DNA of 64,000 bases from VXPW01 sp965115815 (lineage in GTDB: Bacteria; Pseudomonadota; Alphaproteobacteria; TMED109), in the NCBI GenBank assembly GCA_965115815.1, contig OZ220465.1, positions 4,402,001 to 4,466,000 on the forward strand. Reading direction: 5' to 3'. This document shows positions 41,085 through 50,100 of this stretch, piece by piece; the stretch's first letter is position 1; every line of letters begins with the position of its first letter. Made by a program: the position numbers and the translations under genes. The notes under the pieces are model-generated. The model was not told where the DNA came from. It saw nothing but the letters and a program-made list of their open reading frames with translations, and ran no database searches.

Positions 41085-41993
41085 TCAGCCGGGTCTTGTG
41101 ACGGCGTGCAGGACCTGCTTGCGCTTGTCGGCATAGTGGTGGCGGGCGTCGGCGAAGCTGTGGAAGGGCTGGGGCAGCTTCCGCTGGTTGGGGATGATGA
41201 CGGCAAGGGAAAGGGTGTTGATGATCGCGTGGTTTGCGGGTGCGTTGCGGGCCCGGAGCCTGGAGTCGTCTTCGCGGAAGGTGGTATCGCGGATGGGGTG
41301 ATGGCTTTCGACCACCCAGTGACCGCGGTTCCCTGCGAGTAGCGGTTGCGGCGAGGCGCGGTCGGCCGCGACCGAGGTCATGCCGTAGGCGTGTTCCATG
41401 GTCCGTTTTCCGGATTTCTTGAATTCGACGCGCCGGGTGACACGGAAGATCTGTTTGACGTGGGGATCGTGGATCATCTTCGCGGGCGGGGTGAAGACTT
41501 CGATGCTGCGTTGCTCGATGCGGCCGTGCTCAAGCGTGGGCGTTTCGCTGTAGCGTCCCGTGCTTGTGGTTTCCCAGTGGATGCTCTCGAACGTCTCGAA
41601 GGTCTTGGGAGCGTTGCCCTTGACCGTCATCATCCCGTCGGCGCCATGGGTCTCGACGATCAGTCGTGCCGTCTCGCGGGTGGTGTGGAGCGCGTCGAGC
41701 GTGAGTAGACGGCCGGCCACCGGCGCGGTCTCGAGCGCGGCGTGGACGGCGGCGATCTCCCCGCCTTCGTCATGATCGTTGAGGATCGAGACCGGCATGC
41801 CGGTCCCGTGCTCGATCCGCGAGACCGTCTCGTTAGGATCCTCGCCGGTGCGGTTGGCGCCGCGAATGCGCTTGCCGTCGACCGCGATCGCGTGGCCGAC
41901 CCGCAGGCGCGGCTGCGCCCAGCGCCGCAGAGCTTCCTCGATCCACGCCGGGTCGGGGTTCTGCAGCACCCGGTGCACGGTCGATTGGGACAC
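41085..41993 (-). CDS. ISAs1-like transposase, catalytic DDE part (copy 1)
   Basis: A 302-residue frame that starts after the amber codon separating it from the DUF4338 part. It contains the ISAs1 catalytic segments IAVDGKRIRGANR (Asp), LLTLDALHTTRETARLIV (Asp) and the C-terminal DTTFREDDSRLR (Glu/Asp region) with NHAIINTLSLAVI. The assigned GTG start (SQSTVHRVLQNPDP follows) is formal, because ISAs1 transposases normally continue upstream in one chain. Confidence 0.8.
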   Translation of the reverse strand: MSQSTVHRVLQNPDPAWIEEALRRWAQPRLRVGHAIAVDGKRIRGANRTGEDPNETVSRIEHGTGMPVSILNDHDEGGEIAAVHAALETAPVAGRLLTLDALHTTRETARLIVETHGADGMMTVKGNAPKTFETFESIHWETTSTGRYSETPTLEHGRIEQRSIEVFTPPAKMIHDPHVKQIFRVTRRVEFKKSGKRTMEHAYGMTSVAADRASPQPLLAGNRGHWVVESHHPIRDTTFREDDSRLRARNAPANHAIINTLSLAVIIPNQRKLPQPFHSFADARHHYADKRKQVLHAVTRPG

Positions 41994-41999
41994 CGGTTC

Positions 42000-42886
42000 C
42001 TACCGGCCGGTGTCCGGGTTCTTCCACGCACCGATCGGCGCCAGATCCTTCTGCGTCATCGCCTTCGCGTAGCGTGCCGCCGCCACCGCGCCGTGCCGAT
42101 TCGCCAGCCGCGCCAGCACGATCACGCACAGCACCGAGGCGATGCCGTGCGTGCGCCCCTGCGCGCGCCGGAAGTCGGAACGCGCCGCAAAATGCTGGTA
42201 CATCGAGCGCAACTCCCGCGCCGACCGGCCGCTCTGCGTCGCCCGCAACTCCCACGCCGCGGGAAGCGGCGCACGATCCCGCAACCGACGACAGGCGTCG
42301 CGACGCAGCGGAACCACGTACAGATCTTTCGCTTCCCCGTGCGGATCCGTATAGCGCCCGTTGGCGCGCGCATAGCCCTTGCTCCTGCCCACGTACTTCC
42401 AGTTCGCTGCCCTGTACAGGGTGCCGCGGAACTTCGTCGGTGAGACCAACGACTCCGCCACCCGCAACGGATTGCCGTACGCAGCCTCCCAGTCGTCGCT
42501 GAGACGCCGCTGCATCCGCGACAACGCAAACGAGGCAAGACCCCGAAACGCCCGGCGACCCCCCCCCCCAGAATCACAAACCTCGTGTGGTTTCCGATCA
42601 GATGCAACCGCTCCAACGGTTCTTTGCGGCGCCAACCCATCCAACGGTCCCGCGGCGCACAGCGGAAGGTGCCCGTCTGCCAGCCCGCAGCGCCCATCCA
42701 CCGCCCGCGCCACGTGAACACGTAGCGCAGACCTCGACCCGCAAACTGCTTGAAACCAAGATCATGATGACGGTCCACCACACGGTTCCAGCGACACACC
42801 TCATCCGGCCGCGCCAAGCGCACCACCACATCCCGGAGCGCAAAACCCTCCGGAGTCGTCTCGAAAACATCCGCGGCGCGTTCCAT
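42000..42886 (-). pseudogene. ISAs1-like transposase N-terminal part with DUF4338 domain, frameshifted at a G11 run (copy 1)
   Basis: Begins MERAADVFETTPEGFALRD and has DUF4338 signatures (RDRWMGWRRKE, TRFVIL). It loses frame at eleven consecutive G (plus-strand C at 42559-42569), where copy 2 has GGGAGG. The rest is in another frame: RRLSDDWEAAYGNPLRVAESLV, GTLYRAANWKYVGRSKG, then the ISAs1-associated region THGIASVLCVIVLARLANRHGAVA. It ends at the amber TAG (42000-42002) also present in copy 2. Confidence 0.75.
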
Positions 42887-43035
42887 GACCACCACGGATA
42901 CCACGCCGCTTCACAAAAAGCCAGCACCAATACGAATCATCCGGAACCTGCGGAACCCAACCTTCCAACAAACCTAGCGTGGGATGGCCGTGCCCCCCAC
43001 CCGGACCCACGGTGGTCGGGCGGGGCTACACCCAT

Positions 43036-43275
43036 ATGGCGATCCTGACCCAAGGCTACGAATGGGTGCTGGAGATGGATCAATCCAGCGAGCTGTACCA
43101 GGAATTACGTCCAGACAAGACATGTGAGTCATAGGCAGTCCGCGGGCGCGCCAAGATGAAGACCCGCGTCGGCTTGGCGCTGGCGGCCATGATGGCCATG
43201 GCGCTCGCCCATGCGCTAGCTGGCCGCGTTCAACGGATGCGTCCCCTCGTCGATACCGTGCCCTACCGCGACACA
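43036..43275 (+). pseudogene. Probable transposase C-terminal remnant
   Basis: The frame reads MAILTQGYEWVLEMDQSSELYQELRPDK, stops, and then gives MKTRVGLALAAMMAMALAH and VQRMRPLVDTVPYRD before TGA. The alanine/methionine helix and final RMRPLV resemble the tails of several IS transposases, but no catalytic motif is left and the family is uncertain. The rest of 42986-43609 shows no gene. Confidence 0.35.
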
Positions 43276-43609
43276 GGCTGATCGCTCTTCTGCGTCCGAA
43301 ATTCCGTCTCCGAAATCGCCGACCGGACGGGCCGGTCGCCGGTAGAGAAAACGCGCGATCATCGTCACGCGTCACTCCCGCGTCGTTCTACTCCCCCGCG
43401 AAAAACGAAAAACAACGGCGTTGCTCGTCCCCAAGGCCGCGACAAACGCTGTCCCGTCGCGTCACGACGCTACCTTCAACTGCGAAAACGCCACAGCGCA
43501 CATGCCTCCGATCAGGGACAACCTTGACACCTTGGAGAAGAAACTGCCAATATTCGATCCTGCCGGCCGACCGAACGCGCTGGCGCGAATTTCGCCTAGG
43601 CTTTCCACA

Positions 43610-44716
43610 ATGCCGAACGACCGACACCTGAGCAGGATTGAGATCAACCGATTCAGGGGGCTGAAGGAAATTGTTCTCGACGGCATCGGCGGCTTCAATG
43701 TCATACTGGGGGCCAATGGCGTTGGGAAAACTTCGATTCTCGAAGCCATTTTCCTGTTCAACGGTTTTGCTTCCGATCAGATATCTGTTGCGCTACAAAA
43801 TTCCAGGAAGTATCTCGTGAGCTCGTTTGGAGACTTAGAGTACTTTTTTCATGATCTCGATCTAGACATCGACATTTGCATGAATGGAATAATGGTTTCT
43901 TCGGAAAAAAGAACATTATCTATATCTGCCCGCGACCCTGAAAGAGGAATGATTCTTCCGGATCAACGCATTGGCCACAATTCAGAAGCATCCAGATCTA
44001 CCCGGCAAGCCCTGGATTCATCGGCACAAGAACGAGCGTGGCATTACAACGCGACGGTAATGATGAATGATTCGGAGCAGAAATTCGGAGGAGTTCTTGA
44101 TATTGAATCACATGACAAGATTCATTTCAGATCTTCCGTCCCTCGGAATAAGCTGGCTGCCCTGTACATCCCCACTAAAATTATTACACCGGGAACGGGT
44201 TACGATGCACAGACAATAAGCAAGATAATAATTAACAATAATGAAGAAATCCTCCTCGAGGCACTTCGTTCCATAGACCCGAGGCTAAATAAAATCACCA
44301 CAGATGGGGAAATAGCATACTTGGATATTGGTCTCAAGAGAATGATGCCGATGAACATGTTCGGCAGTGGTATGATAAGGGCCGCAGAGATTCTTGCCTC
44401 CTGTATGTCAGGAAATACACAATTGCTACTTATAGATGAGATAGAAGGAGGATTGCATGTCACGGCCGTCAGACAGCTATTGAAGGCCTTATTGGGAATA
44501 GTCAAGAATCAGCAGGTACAGATATTTTGCTCTACCCATAGCGCCGACGTACTCCAAGGGCTGAGAGATGCGCTGCAGGAAGAGCAGTTCTTTGATGTCC
44601 GGGCAGTCGTCAGTAATTATGTGCTTGCAAAGGATAAGGACGGATTGGTGCAAAATTACAGATATGATTATGAACAATTCGACCACTGCATTGAGCACGG
44701 AATCGAAATACGATAG
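43610..44716 (+). CDS. AAA15/OLD-type ATPase, first gene of a defence-like pair
   Basis: A 368-residue ATPase with the SMC/ABC-like OLD pattern. The N-terminus reads LSRIEINRFRGLKEIVLDG, followed by Walker A GANGVGKTS (residues 34-42), a long insert, Walker B LLLIDEIEGGLH and the H-loop STHSADVLQGL. It has no own TOPRIM domain; that role is taken by the next gene, eight bases downstream. The region is strikingly AT-rich against the genome, so it was acquired. Similar ATPase plus TOPRIM pairs (OLD, RloAB, PARIS) are anti-phage systems; that function here is inference. The ATG at 43610 gives the conserved start; a longer upstream frame is GC-rich and unconserved. Confidence 0.85.
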   Translation: MPNDRHLSRIEINRFRGLKEIVLDGIGGFNVILGANGVGKTSILEAIFLFNGFASDQISVALQNSRKYLVSSFGDLEYFFHDLDLDIDICMNGIMVSSEKRTLSISARDPERGMILPDQRIGHNSEASRSTRQALDSSAQERAWHYNATVMMNDSEQKFGGVLDIESHDKIHFRSSVPRNKLAALYIPTKIITPGTGYDAQTISKIIINNNEEILLEALRSIDPRLNKITTDGEIAYLDIGLKRMMPMNMFGSGMIRAAEILASCMSGNTQLLLIDEIEGGLHVTAVRQLLKALLGIVKNQQVQIFCSTHSADVLQGLRDALQEEQFFDVRAVVSNYVLAKDKDGLVQNYRYDYEQFDHCIEHGIEIR

Positions 44717-45025
44717 ATGCTGACATGACAGCTAATGTTCTTTTGGTTGAAGGAAAGGATGACCGAAGATTTTTTGAAAGTCTGATGAGTCATCTTAAGA
44801 TCGGGAATGTGGAAATAGAACAGATCGAAGGCAATGTTGGCAAGCTACGTACGGCAGTGCCTAGAATTCGACAATGGATTGACAAAGGAAGGCCCGTGGC
44901 AATCATATTGGACATGGATCAATTGCAAATGGATCATTACAGAAAGATGGAAGAATTTATCAGTGAGTTTGCGTTATCGATTTGGGGTTGGTTTCTGATG
45001 CCCGACAATCGCCAAGAGTAACTAC

Positions 45026-46504
45026 TCACCCCTTGTTGGGGTCGGGTTGGCCGTAGTGCTCGTTGAGGATGTCTGCGGCCTTTCCGTCGAGGGCGATGTG
45101 GATGGCGACGAGAGGGTTGTAGCCGAGTGCCTCCATGGAGGTGAGGAAGCTGGAGCCTCGGCACCATGCGGTTGCGTGGAGCATGGTGCGGAAACATCCG
45201 GACACTTTGATCTTGACCTTGGTCATTCGGATCTTCTGTTCTCCGGCATTGTTGGTGAAGCTGACGTCGGGGTCCTTCATGAAGCGGAGGACGGACGTCT
45301 CGTGTTTCATGAGACGTTCATGCAGGTTGTGGGCGTCGGACTTTGCGATGCGTCCCCGGGTTCCTTTCGTCCGCGGCGGGATATCGGGCAACTCCTTGGC
45401 GCCTTGGGTGAGGAGGGTGCGGTAGCGCTTGCGCACGGCCCGGCGGTCGGTCTCGTTCAAGGCCTTGGATGCGCTCTGGCCGACCCTGTGGCAGACCTCG
45501 CGCAGCAGGCTCTTCATCCATCGCGCCCAGCGGTAGCCGTTGGACTCGACGACGAAGGCCAGTTCGCGCAGCAGGTGGCTGCCGCACAGCTGGTGGCGGC
45601 ACTGCTCGTAGCCCATGTATGCAGCCCAGCAGTCGTGGACCAGGACGCCCTGGTAGCGCGGGAGGATGCCGATCTCTTCGATCGCCTCCCGACCGCGCTT
45701 GCGGTGCGGGAACTTCACGGTCAGGGTCCCGTCGGTGACGACATGGAGCCATTGGGTCTTGCCGGCGACCCGGAATCCGGTCTCATCGACATGCAAGGCC
45801 GGGCGTTGCAGGAGATGGGCCACGGCGACCTCCTCCCAGGATGCGAGCGCATCCTGAAAGCGCCGGACATAGCCGAGGCAGGTCGCCTCGGAGAGCCTGA
45901 TGCCGGAGATCGCGTGCACGAGCGAGACGGCACGGCGCAGGGACAGCATCTGGGCGATCAGCAGGTTGAGGACCAAGGCCTGGATGCGGACACCGTACTG
46001 CACGGGCCCCGGCATGAGGTCTGGGAACCGGCCCTTGGTCCGGGCCCGGCACTTCGGGCATTCCTTGATCTCGGCGTCGACGCGGCGCTCGACGACTTCG
46101 AACACGAGGTCGTAGAGGACGCGGCGCTCCCGATCGACGGGGTCGACGTCGTCGAGGTCGGCGCCGCAGGCGTCGCAGGCATCGACGGTGATCGTCTCCT
46201 GGACGGTGGTCGTGCGCCGGTGACCGCCCGTCTGCGGGTTCGGCTTCGGGCCCTTGCCGTGGCTCCCGGTGCGCCGCGCGCTCTCGTCCGGGTCCGTCTG
46301 GGACGGCGGCAGACCGGAGTTCCGACTCGTCTTGCGCGTGGTCTTCTCCAGGAGCACGGCCAGCAGCAGCTGGAGCAGCATCAGCAGGCCGCGGACGAGC
46401 GCCTCGCACTCCGGGGAGACCTTGCCTTGCGTGCGGAGATCCTGGAACCGCTTCTGGAAGGCGTCGACCTCTTGGCGCAGGGAGGTGCCGGCGACGCTCG
46501 TCAT
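45026..46504 (-). CDS. tnpC: IS66-family transposase TnpC
   Basis: A 492-residue DDE transposase. N-terminal features are a leucine-rich coil, the SGLPPSQTDPDE segment and the zinc finger (DACDACGADL, IKECPKCRART). The catalytic part shows LHVDETGFRV (Asp), LVHDCWAAYMGYEQCRHQLCGSHLLREL (Asp) and DVSFTNNAGEQKIRM (Glu). The C-terminal ends PNKG close to the element's end. Its ATG overlaps the stop of a 44-codon upstream frame (46501-46635). It appears intact and is probably the youngest insertion in this region. Confidence 0.92.
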   Translation of the reverse strand: MTSVAGTSLRQEVDAFQKRFQDLRTQGKVSPECEALVRGLLMLLQLLLAVLLEKTTRKTSRNSGLPPSQTDPDESARRTGSHGKGPKPNPQTGGHRRTTTVQETITVDACDACGADLDDVDPVDRERRVLYDLVFEVVERRVDAEIKECPKCRARTKGRFPDLMPGPVQYGVRIQALVLNLLIAQMLSLRRAVSLVHAISGIRLSEATCLGYVRRFQDALASWEEVAVAHLLQRPALHVDETGFRVAGKTQWLHVVTDGTLTVKFPHRKRGREAIEEIGILPRYQGVLVHDCWAAYMGYEQCRHQLCGSHLLRELAFVVESNGYRWARWMKSLLREVCHRVGQSASKALNETDRRAVRKRYRTLLTQGAKELPDIPPRTKGTRGRIAKSDAHNLHERLMKHETSVLRFMKDPDVSFTNNAGEQKIRMTKVKIKVSGCFRTMLHATAWCRGSSFLTSMEALGYNPLVAIHIALDGKAADILNEHYGQPDPNKG

Positions 46505-46595
46505 CCCGACGCCTCCACCGCCCGGACGGCCGCCCGCACGGCGAACCGCTCGCCTTCGGGCATCGTCCGGTAGCGCCGCGCCGGCGGCGGGCGCG

Positions 46596-46949
46596 TCAGG
46601 ATCGCGCCGCCCCCAAGGAACGCCTCCAGGTACACGTCCTATGGCGGCCGGGCCGCGACGACCGCCGGGCTCCGACCCGTCGTCTGTCGCGGACGGGGTC
46701 CTCGCGCACGGGCGGCAACGTCAGGATGCCGTGGCGCTCCAAGGTCTCCAGCATCCCGAGACCGACCCCGACCCTGGAGCCGCCCTTCGCTGTCGTCCCG
46801 TGAAGGGGCTCGCAGAGGGTCTTCGCCCGCTCGTTGCGGCGGCAGGGGGAACACCGACCCACGGTCTCCCGAACCTCCGCGATCGGCGGGCGGGTCCGGC
46901 GGCGCCCCGAACAGGGGGTCGACTTCAGGTCGATGATTCGCTGGTCCAT
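46596..46949 (-). CDS. DUF4338-like N-terminal fragment carried by the IS66 element
   Basis: The frame starts MDQRIIDLKSTPCSGRR at 46949 and shows RNERAKTLCEPLHG, GMLETLERHGILTLPP, the N-terminal module preceding DUF4338 in DruA-like proteins. After about residue 85 it becomes Arg-rich and loses similarity, so the DUF4338 core itself seems deleted. A small separate frame (46501-46635, beginning VYLEAFLGGGAILTRPP) may be the old C-terminus. Expression is unproven. It is the third element in this window with a DUF4338-type piece. Confidence 0.5.
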   Translation of the reverse strand: MDQRIIDLKSTPCSGRRRTRPPIAEVRETVGRCSPCRRNERAKTLCEPLHGTTAKGGSRVGVGLGMLETLERHGILTLPPVREDPVRDRRRVGARRSSRPGRHRTCTWRRSLGAARS

Positions 46950-47818
46950 GGGGATTCCCGCAGCCACGATTCGACGACAGCATGCGAATCGGCGGGCGCT
47001 TGTCAAGCGGTGCGTGGACGACCCGCCCACGCACCGAAACGTCACCTCCTATCCAAGGCCTGCCGGTATGGGAACACCGCCGTCACCTCGACGCACCTAT
47101 CCGAATGCCCTTGCCCCGCCGGGCGATCGACCCGTCGGCGCCTTCGATCCCTACCCTGCCGCCATCCACACCTCCGACGCGGTCCGCCCCGATGGCCCAT
47201 CTTGGAGAGGGTCCCTCCTACAACGTCAAGCGTAGATCTCCGGCGGAGGGGAACGGCAGCCCACGGAACCCGCTCCACCGGACCGCACGGCGCGGACCCG
47301 CGACCTCCGCGCGAGGGGCCCGGTCGCGTTGCGGACCCCTCCCCACAAGGCCGGAACGGGGAGCGGAAGCCGAAGATCGACCCACTTCTTGTCAGCCGAA
47401 CCCCGTGCATCCGGTCCTTGGCCGCGAGCGAGGGAAAGGGGCACGGAACCATGCCGGATCCGAACCCGTCAGGAAAAACGATTCGTCATCAGTCGGGGGG
47501 GGGTGAGTAGATACCGCCAAGAAGGGAATCTGGAATCCTTGCTGTTGCAGATGACGGCCCCAAAGCATGCTCACGTAGAGAAATGTTTCGATGATTATGA
47601 GAACTGCATGAGGCGTGCATCTTGTTCAACACCACACAGAAAAGAGTATGGTACGCCCGACAGAAAAGGAAGAATTTATGCCTATTGCGAGGCCCTGGGG
47701 GTTGAAGCTAAGGGATCAAAGCGCGACTACGCGGACCGGAATTGCTGGAATCTGGATGCGCCGGCGCTGGAGCCGATAAAGAAGTTTCTGCGTGATTTCG
47801 CCGGGCCTTAGCCGACAT

Positions 47819-47935
47819 TCAGACCGCGAACCGCCCGCCGTCCACCGAAAGCGTCGTGCCGGGGGTGAAGCCCGCACGGTCCGATGGCAGGAAACCGATT
47901 GCGTCGGCCATCTCGTCCGACCTGCCGAAGAGAGC
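47819..47935 (-). pseudogene. Short-chain dehydrogenase C-terminal scrap
   Basis: The last 37 residues read FGRSDEMADAIGFLPSDRAGF then TPGTTLSVDGGRFAV and TGA, the usual end of SDR-fold oxidoreductases. Nothing upstream continues the fold. It begins eight bases after the DUF3226 stop on the opposite strand. From here to the IS1634-type end at 48062 no gene is seen. Confidence 0.65.
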
Positions 47936-48061
47936 CGGGGCTTGGCGGGTTCGGGAGCGTTCCCCGGTCCGGGATCGGCTTGGTGCGACGAAATGCTGCG
48001 GTTCAGCATCGGTGTTTCGGCCGTACCCGGCACCACGACGTGGACCGGATTCTTTCGCTAG

Positions 48062-49113
48062 CCTGAAGTTCCAGAGTCGATCAGACGTAAGTGCCTGATA
48101 GAAATGACATTCTATACATTTCAGCGGTGTCGGACTGGGTACACTATGGCTTCACGCCCAGGAGCTTGAAAGCCCTTCTCTGGAGCGGCGTGGGCCGTGT
48201 GGTGACCGGGAAGGGTTCGGCGCCCGCAAGGCGGGGCGCCACGGTGTTGCGGGTGAGGGTCGCAAGATCGCCGATGAGGGTGCGGAAGCTGTGCACCGGA
48301 TCCCCTCCGGGCGTCCTTTTCGTGGCCGCCTTGGCCCGGGCGCTCGCCGAGACTTCTGCCGGCGCCACGACGGACGGCCGCCGGGCGCCTTCGGCATCCT
48401 CGTCGTCGAACCGCAGGGGCTTCCGTCTCTGGCGCATGTGCCATTCGATGTAGTAGGCGAGCATGCACAGGAAGACATGGGCGCGGACTCGGGGTGCGGT
48501 GCGGTGGTAGACGGGGCGCACCTTCAGGTCCACGGTCTTGAGGCTGCGGAAGGCCCGTTCCACGGAGCTCAACCGCTTGTAGGTCCGCACCGTGCCGGGA
48601 CCGTCGAGCTCGCTCTGCGGCAGGCTGGTGCGGATCACGTAGAGGCCGTCGAGCTGGGCCTCGGCGGCGATGGCAGCCGCATCGCGCCCATAGGTGAAGA
48701 CCCCCTCGTCGTCGATGGACCACGTGAAATGCTTGGCCATCTTGTACCTGCCGATGACCTTGCCGACCCGCTCCCCGATCTTCCCGGCGCCCTTGAGACG
48801 GCGCTGGTCTCGCCGTGTCGCTGCGGCAATCGGTGCGAGCAGGGCCTCGGTGGCCTCGAGCAGTTCCTGGCGCTTGCGGGCCCGGTCCTCGGCCAGCAGC
48901 GGGTTGCGGCAGACCATGAGGCGCTCGCCGGGATACGCATCGCTGGTGATCTCTACCAAGTCCCTCTCGTCGAAGAGCGACATCTCGACATCGCCGGCCT
49001 CCACCAGGGAACGGAGGGCCGGTCCCCTCAAGGCGCTGATCCAGTCCAGGCCCGCAGGCTTCACCTCCGCGCGGATGCGCGCCTCGGTCCGCATCCCCCG
49101 ATCCCCCACGGCC
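48062..49113 (-). mobile_element. IS1634-type element, 5' part lost
   Basis: The terminus CCTGAAGTTCCAG at 48062, next to CTAG, matches the ends of the 400-bp derivative at 31551-31950. The other end has been removed by the ISAs1-like copy 2 starting at 49114. It contains the C-terminal portion of the transposase. Confidence 0.7.
48144..49113 (-). pseudogene. IS1634-family transposase, C-terminal two thirds
   Basis: About 322 residues beginning at VGDRGMRTEARI (second catalytic Asp region). They continue through GRYKMAKHFTW, DGLYVIRTSL, the Glu-bearing SSVERAFRSLKTVDLKVRPVYH and the tail LQRRAFKLLGVKP. The N-terminal region with the first Asp is missing because the ISAs1-like element abuts here. 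It is a different subtype from the one at 23379. Confidence 0.85.
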
Positions 49114-49212
49114 ATCCCATGCTAGGTTTGTTGGAAGGCTGGGTTCCGCGGATTCCGGATGATTCGTATTGGTGCTGGCTGTTTGTGAAGCGGCGTGGTA
49201 TCCGTGGTGGTC

Positions 49213-50094
49213 ATGGAACGCGCCGCGGATGTTTTCGAGACGACTCCGGAGGGTTTTGCGCTCCGGGATGTGGTGGTGCGCTTGGCGCGGCCGGATGAGG
49301 TGTGTCGCTGGAACCGTGTGGTGGACCGTCATCACGATCTTGGTTTCAAGCAGTTTGCGGGTCGAGGCCTGCGCTCCGTGTTCACGTGGCGCGGGCGGTG
49401 GATGGGCGCTGCGGGCGGGCAAACGGGCGCCTTCCGCTGTGCGCCGCGGGACCGTTGGATGGGTTGGCGCCGCAAAGAACCGTTGGAGCGGCTGCACCGG
49501 ATCGGAAACCCCACGAGGTTTGTGATTCTGGGAGGTCGCCGGGCGTTTCGGGGTCTTGCCTCGTGTGCGTTGTCGCGGATGCAGCGGCGTCTCAGCGACG
49601 ACTGGAAAGCTGCGTACGGCAATCCGTTGCGGGTGGCGGAGTCGTTGGTCTCACCGACGAAGTTCCGCGGCACCTTGTACAAGGCGGCGAACTGGAAGTA
49701 CGTGGGCAGGAGCAAGGGCTATGCGCGCGCCAACGGGCGCTCTACCGATCCGCACGGGGAGGCGAAGGATCGGTACGTGGTTCCGCTGCGTCGCGACGCC
49801 TGTCGTCGGTTGCGGGATCGTGCGCCGCTTCCCGCGGCGTGGGAGTTGCGGGCGACGCAGAGCGGCCGGTCGGCGCGGGAGTTGCGCTCGATGTACCAGC
49901 ATTTTGCGGCGCGTTCCGACTTCCGGCGCGCGCAGGGGCGCACGCACGGCATCGCCTCGGTGCTGTGCGTGATCGTGCTGGCGCGGCTGGCGAATCGGCA
50001 CGGCGCGGTGGCGGCGGCACGCTACGCGAAGGCGATGACGCAGAAGGATCTGGCGCCGATCGGTGCGTGGAAGAACCCGGACACCGGCCGGTAG
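49213..50094 (+). CDS. ISAs1-like transposase N-terminal part with DUF4338 domain, ending in amber (copy 2)
   Basis: A 293-residue frame (MERAADVFETTPEGFALRD). Its middle is a DUF4338/DruA-type domain: LGFKQFAGRGLRSVF, CAPRDRWMGWRRKEPLERL, RFVILGGRRAFRGLASCALSRM, AYGNPLRVAESLVSPTKFRG, TLYKAANWKYVGRSKGYAR. The last third is the ISAs1-associated N-terminal region (THGIASVLCVIVLARLANRHG, MTQKDLAPIGAWKNPDTGR). It ends at TAG 50092-50094, where relatives have Tyr in a continuous chain. Unlike copy 1 it has no homopolymer break. Confidence 0.75.
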   Translation: MERAADVFETTPEGFALRDVVVRLARPDEVCRWNRVVDRHHDLGFKQFAGRGLRSVFTWRGRWMGAAGGQTGAFRCAPRDRWMGWRRKEPLERLHRIGNPTRFVILGGRRAFRGLASCALSRMQRRLSDDWKAAYGNPLRVAESLVSPTKFRGTLYKAANWKYVGRSKGYARANGRSTDPHGEAKDRYVVPLRRDACRRLRDRAPLPAAWELRATQSGRSARELRSMYQHFAARSDFRRAQGRTHGIASVLCVIVLARLANRHGAVAAARYAKAMTQKDLAPIGAWKNPDTGR

Positions 50095-50100
50095 GAACCG

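Larger units (their letters stand above)
40865..42985 (-). mobile_element. ISAs1-like element, copy 1 (inverted relative to copy 2)
   Basis: Ends ATCCCATGCTTGTTG (40865) and, on the other strand, ATCCCACGCTAGGTTTG (to 42985) match those of the copy at 49114-51229. The two copies are about 2.12 kb each and highly similar throughout, including about 110 bp of non-coding sequence at the outer end. Genes point outward from the region between the copies. The left end lies against the truncated IS4-like transposase. Confidence 0.8.
45018..47514 (-). mobile_element. IS66-family element, 2497 bp, with 8-bp target duplication CGCCAAGA
   Basis: Terminal repeats GTAACTACTCACCCC (45018) and GGGTGAGTAGATAC (to 47514) are near-perfect inverses. 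The right one includes a G9 run. CGCCAAGA flanks both ends (45010-45017, 47515-47522); 8 bp is the duplication size typical of IS66. It carries a full TnpC gene and a DUF4338-type fragment upstream of it, but no recognisable tnpA or tnpB. Its right end is the source of the MITE at 25134-27767. Confidence 0.9.
44725..47811 (+). pseudogene. DUF3226 TOPRIM-like protein, interrupted by an IS66 element
   Basis: The 5' part (44725-45017) encodes MTANVLLVEGKDDRRFFESL and VAIILDMD, TOPRIM-type acidic motifs, up to WGWFLMPDNRQ. An IS66 element occupies 45018-47514 and duplicates CGCCAAGA. The 3' part resumes at 47523 and reads GNLESLLLQM ... HVEKCFDDYENC ... CWNLDAPALEPIKKFLRDF to TAG 47809-47811. Removing the IS and one repeat restores a continuous 193-residue frame. 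The MPDN-x-GNLE segment and the LEPIKKFL tail are typical of DUF3226. The gene forms an operon with the ATPase, but the pair is broken in this genome. Confidence 0.85.
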
